DNA of 8,571 nt, from the NCBI GenBank assembly GCA_937889795.1, contig CALBZH010000451.1, positions 1 to 8,571 of the forward strand, written 5' to 3'. This document shows, piece by piece, positions 6,350 through 8,571 of the stretch. The first letter of the stretch is position 1. Each line of letters begins with the position of its first letter. The position numbers were made by a program, and so were the translations under genes. The stretch comes from an uncultured Syntrophobacteraceae bacterium. Lineage in GTDB: Bacteria; Desulfobacterota; Syntrophobacteria; Syntrophobacterales; Syntrophobacteraceae. The notes under the pieces were generated by a model. The model saw nothing but the letters and a program-made list of their open reading frames with translations. It did no database searches and was not told the origin of the DNA.

Positions 6350-6603
6350 TCAAGCGGCTGGTTCTTTATGTCGGAAATCCGGCCAATGCGAAGCAGCTCA
6401 AGAAGCTGTCCTACATCGCGCTGGTGATTGTGTTCCTGTCCGACTTCCTTGTGCATAGAGAGCATGCCTTGTACATCTGGGACAAGATACCCGGCTGGGG
6501 TGCTCTGTACGGGTTCGTATCCTGTGTTCTTATCATCCTGGTCTCCAAGTTCATCGGGCACCAGTGCGGCATCATGCAGGACGAGGATTATTACAATGAT
6601 TGA
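6346..6603 (+). CDS. Small two-helix membrane protein of the complex I operon, function unknown
   Basis: I do not recognise a named family for this 85-residue protein. It has a basic start (MIKRLVLYVGNPANAKQLKK) and a first hydrophobic segment at about 22-36. A short loop rich in charged and aromatic residues follows (VHREHALYIWDKIPGWGALY, 36-55). A second helix spans about 51-67, and the tail GHQCGIMQDEDYYND is acidic and tyrosine-rich. Reality as a gene is well supported. It has an ATGA overlap with the upstream antiporter gene, a perfect Shine-Dalgarno 7 bases from the ATG, and an 8-base overlap with the next antiporter gene. Lying between two pump subunits, it is probably a small accessory or linker subunit of the membrane arm (inference). 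It is not NuoK-like or MrpC-like, as it lacks the buried glutamates and third helix. I have a loose impression of similar short proteins ending in an acidic DYY motif in Desulfobacterota antiporter clusters, which only a search could confirm. Confidence 0.85.
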   Translation: MIKRLVLYVGNPANAKQLKKLSYIALVIVFLSDFLVHREHALYIWDKIPGWGALYGFVSCVLIILVSKFIGHQCGIMQDEDYYND

Positions 6604-8368
6604 TTGGTTTCACCCGTCCCTCTTCTTCATTGTTGGAGCGTTCATTATCCCGCTCGTTCGCGGTAGGGCTCAGCAGGCCGTGATGATGATCGCCCCGGTA
6701 CTCGCGGTGTATACGGTCTATTCAATGACACCGGGAACGTACTGGACCTATTCCTTCCTTGGGGTTCAGCTGACCTTTGGAGCGGTCGATAAGCTCAGCA
6801 TCGTTTTCGGCTGGGTGTTCACGATCATGTCCTTCATTGGTGTCGTGTATGCTCTCCACGTGAAGGACTCCGGTCAGCACACGGCAGCTTTCTTCTATGT
6901 GGGTGGCTCCATTGGGGTGACCTTCGCCGGGGATTATTTTACTCTGTTTGTATTCTGGGAGTTGATGGCGTTTGCGTCGGCCTACCTGGTTTTTGCTCGG
7001 CGCGAGAAAGCCGCCATTGAAGCCGGCTACCGGTACATTCTGGTTCACATTTTCGGCGGCGTTTGCCTCCTTGGCGGTATCATTCTCCACTATCTCCAAA
7101 TGAAGTCCGTCGTGGTCGGACCTCTGCCCAAAGATGGAAGCCTCGCCTTTTATCTCATGCTCGTTGGCGTGATCGTCAACGCGGCTGTTCCCCCTCTGCA
7201 CGCGTGGCTCACGGATGCCTATCCGGAAGGAACCGTCACGGGCTCCGTATTCATGTCTGCCTTCACCACAAAGACGGCTGTTTACGTGCTCGTTCGGGTT
7301 TTCCCCGGCACTGAGCTCCTCGTCTGGATGGGCACGATCATGGCCCTGTACGGTGTCGTTTACGCGGTCCTTGAAAACGATGCTCGCAGGCTTCTTGCCT
7401 ACCACATCATCAGCCAGGTCGGTTACATGGTCGCAGGGGTCGGTATCGGAACGGACATGTCGCTTAACGGTTCCGTGTCCCACGCTTTTGCCCATATTCT
7501 CTACAAGGGGCTTCTTTTCATGGGTGCCGGCGCCGTCCTCGAGATGACGGGCCGCCGCAAGCTCACGGAGCTCGGAGGCCTTTACCGAACCATGCCCATC
7601 ACTTTGGTATTGTACATGATTGGCGGGTTTGCGATTTCGGCCTTCCCGCTGTTCAGCGGCTTTGTCACCAAGTCGATGGTTGTGTCCGGTGCAGCTCATG
7701 ATCATCGCCCCGCGGTAGCACTGCTCCTTACCATGGCCTCTGCAGGTACCTTTCTCCATACCGGTCTCAAGCTCCCCTATTACATGTTCTTCGGGAAGGA
7801 TTCCGGTCTCGAGGCCAAAGAGCCACCTTTGAACATGCTCATTGCCATGGGCATAGCGGCCTTTTTGTGTATTGGTATTGGCTGTGTCCCCGGTCCCCTA
7901 TATGCCCTCCTCCCCTACCCGGTTCACTTTGATCCGTACACCGGTGATCACGTGACCAGCGCCCTTGGTATCCTGCTCTTCACGGGTCTTGGGTTCTTCA
8001 TGCTCCTCAAGAAGCTCGATCCCGAGCCCACCATCAGTGTGGATACGGACTGGGTTTACAGGAAGGGCAGCAAGGCTTTCATGTGGTTTGCGAGCAAGCC
8101 CGTCCAAACGACGGACTCTTATGTGGGTGATCTCTACAACACCTTCTTCTCGCGATTCACTTTGGCCCTGTGTAATTTCCTCGCGAAAGTGTTCGATATT
8201 CGAGGGATTGACGGGACAGTCAACGGTGTTGCCGACTTCTTCATTTCCCTTGCGGGAGCGTTGCGGGTTTCCGCCACCGGACTCGTTCGGAACTATGCGG
8301 TTACGATGCTGTTCGGCGGTGTGGTTATCATCGGATATTACCTTCTCTCTTACTTGATGAGACAATGA
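6596..8368 (+). CDS. Antiporter-like complex I subunit: MrpD-like core with NuoL-like C-terminal tail
   Basis: This 590-residue multi-spanning ion pump subunit has an antiporter core (about residues 5-470). It holds the TM5 glutamate E122 (FVFWELMAFASAYLVF), then VPPLHAWLTDAYPEGT (198-213), TM8 lysine K226 (SAFTTKTAVYVLVRV), H296 and H300 with K304 (VSHAFAHILYKGLLF), and TM12 lysine K359 (SGFVTKSMVV). The TM7 lysine is replaced by asparagine (N195, VIVNAAVPPLH). DAYPEG and FTTKTAVYVL are subunit-D-antiporter style. The C-terminus instead resembles NuoL: GIDGTVNGVADF (537-548) and TGLVRNYAVTMLFGG (561-575), where NuoL has its lateral helix and last anchor. DTDWVYRKG (483-491) precedes it. The length is close to NuoL (about 610). 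It may hold the distal NuoL position (inference). The ATG at 6596 overlaps the previous gene by 8 bases and has GAGG 9 bases upstream. The frame is open from 6428, but that extension only shadows the small gene. The stop overlaps nuoM. Confidence 0.88.
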   Translation: MIDWFHPSLFFIVGAFIIPLVRGRAQQAVMMIAPVLAVYTVYSMTPGTYWTYSFLGVQLTFGAVDKLSIVFGWVFTIMSFIGVVYALHVKDSGQHTAAFFYVGGSIGVTFAGDYFTLFVFWELMAFASAYLVFARREKAAIEAGYRYILVHIFGGVCLLGGIILHYLQMKSVVVGPLPKDGSLAFYLMLVGVIVNAAVPPLHAWLTDAYPEGTVTGSVFMSAFTTKTAVYVLVRVFPGTELLVWMGTIMALYGVVYAVLENDARRLLAYHIISQVGYMVAGVGIGTDMSLNGSVSHAFAHILYKGLLFMGAGAVLEMTGRRKLTELGGLYRTMPITLVLYMIGGFAISAFPLFSGFVTKSMVVSGAAHDHRPAVALLLTMASAGTFLHTGLKLPYYMFFGKDSGLEAKEPPLNMLIAMGIAAFLCIGIGCVPGPLYALLPYPVHFDPYTGDHVTSALGILLFTGLGFFMLLKKLDPEPTISVDTDWVYRKGSKAFMWFASKPVQTTDSYVGDLYNTFFSRFTLALCNFLAKVFDIRGIDGTVNGVADFFISLAGALRVSATGLVRNYAVTMLFGGVVIIGYYLLSYLMRQ

Positions 8369-8521
8369 TGAATTCGTCGAACTTTCCAATTCTGTCCGTT
8401 ATCACGTATTTGCCGCTGCTTGGTATCCTGGCTCTTTGCTTCGTGGACAGCAAGCGTCAGGAGCTGATCCGTTGGGTGGCATTCCTTACGACGGTCGTCA
8501 CCTTTCTGGTCTCACTGCCTC
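8365..8521 (+). CDS. nuoM: NADH-quinone oxidoreductase subunit M, N-terminal fragment cut by adapter
   Basis: Only the first 52 codons are genuine. The sequence MMNSSNFPILSVITYLPLLG, then a first helix ending in LALCF, a basic loop DSKRQELIRW and the start of a second helix (VAFLTTVVTFLVSLP) match the N-terminus of NuoM. The family typically opens with FPxLSxITxLPLLG and reaches TFxxSLPL at this point. The start is ATG 8365, or ATG 8368 in the same frame; both overlap the TGA of the previous gene, indicating coupled translation. After the proline at 8518-8520, the frame enters synthetic adapter and would falsely end at TGA 8542-8544. The antiporter core residues of NuoM are not in the window. 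Confidence 0.82.
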
Positions 8522-8571
8522 AGATCGGAAGAGCACACGTCTGAACTCCAGTCACGAGTGGATAACTCGTA
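8522..8571 (+). other. Illumina TruSeq index adapter (sequencing artefact, not genomic)
   Basis: From 8522 the sequence is the Illumina TruSeq read-1 3' adapter: it begins AGATCGGAAGAGC, continues to TCCAGTCAC at 8555, then GAGTGG (8556-8561, TruSeq LT index 23), and then the start of the common tail. The tail reads ATAACTCGTA where the adapter has ATATCTCGTA, a single mismatch at 8565. All bases here should be masked. The adapter marks a contig end made from a read that ran through a short insert. Confidence 0.98.

Noticed and set aside
6428..6595. Longer 646-residue version of the 590-aa antiporter
   Set aside because: The extra 56 residues (Ser/Cys/Pro-rich) are an out-of-frame reading of the 85-aa gene. 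The ATG at 6596 has GAGG at good spacing and gives a normal membrane-protein start.
1..8521. tRNA, rRNA, CRISPR, insertion sequence, terminator or internal promoter
   Set aside because: Gaps between genes are at most 35 bases, and I saw no repeat array, transposase, inverted terminal repeat or GC-rich hairpin with a T-run.
8524..8544. Peptide extension of the nuoM fragment ending at TGA 8542-8544
   Set aside because: These codons are adapter sequence, so neither the residues nor the stop is biological.

Overview
The window is one strand-consistent stretch of a respiratory complex I (Nuo-type) operon. Every gene lies on the + strand, gaps are never longer than 35 bases, and several genes overlap. 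The order is nuoB, nuoC, nuoD, nuoH, nuoI, nuoJ, nuoK, an MrpD-like antiporter subunit (495 aa), an 85-aa two-helix membrane protein, a second antiporter-like subunit (590 aa) with a NuoL-like tail, and the first 52 codons of nuoM. nuoA is presumably just upstream, because the window opens on the ribosome binding site of nuoB. nuoD runs straight into nuoH with no nuoE, nuoF or nuoG between them, so the locus encodes the quinone-reducing and membrane pumping modules but not the NADH-oxidising module.

Separate nuoC and nuoD, the missing EFG block and several MrpD/NuoL-type pump subunits resemble the 11-subunit-type complexes of anaerobic Desulfobacterota (deltaproteobacteria: sulfate reducers and syntrophs). 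That placement is an inference from gene order and protein style and has not been checked by a search.

Layout: 1-2328 holds the peripheral connecting subunits (NuoB with cluster N2 ligands, NuoC, NuoD). 2331-4021 holds NuoH and the two-cluster ferredoxin-like NuoI. 4009-4854 holds the small membrane subunits NuoJ and NuoK. 4862-8521 holds the antiporter-like pump modules with the small protein between them. Electrons would enter at NuoI from an unknown donor, pass through N6a/N6b to N2 in NuoB, and reduce quinone at the NuoB/NuoD/NuoH interface, driving ion translocation in NuoH, NuoJ, NuoK and the antiporter subunits.

Two things affect how far the sequence can be trusted. First, 8522-8571 is not biological: it is an Illumina TruSeq index adapter, including a readable index, so nuoM is cut by an artefact. 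Second, nuoD carries an in-frame TAA at 1297-1299 where the family has a conserved glutamate codon. The rest of nuoD is intact, so this is most likely a single-base G-to-T error, though a real nonsense mutation cannot be excluded. The most biologically interesting items are the 85-aa unrecognised subunit, the hybrid 590-aa antiporter that lacks the usual TM7 lysine, the possibility of an extra pump module, and a 16-codon mini-ORF with a strong Shine-Dalgarno ending exactly on the nuoK start.
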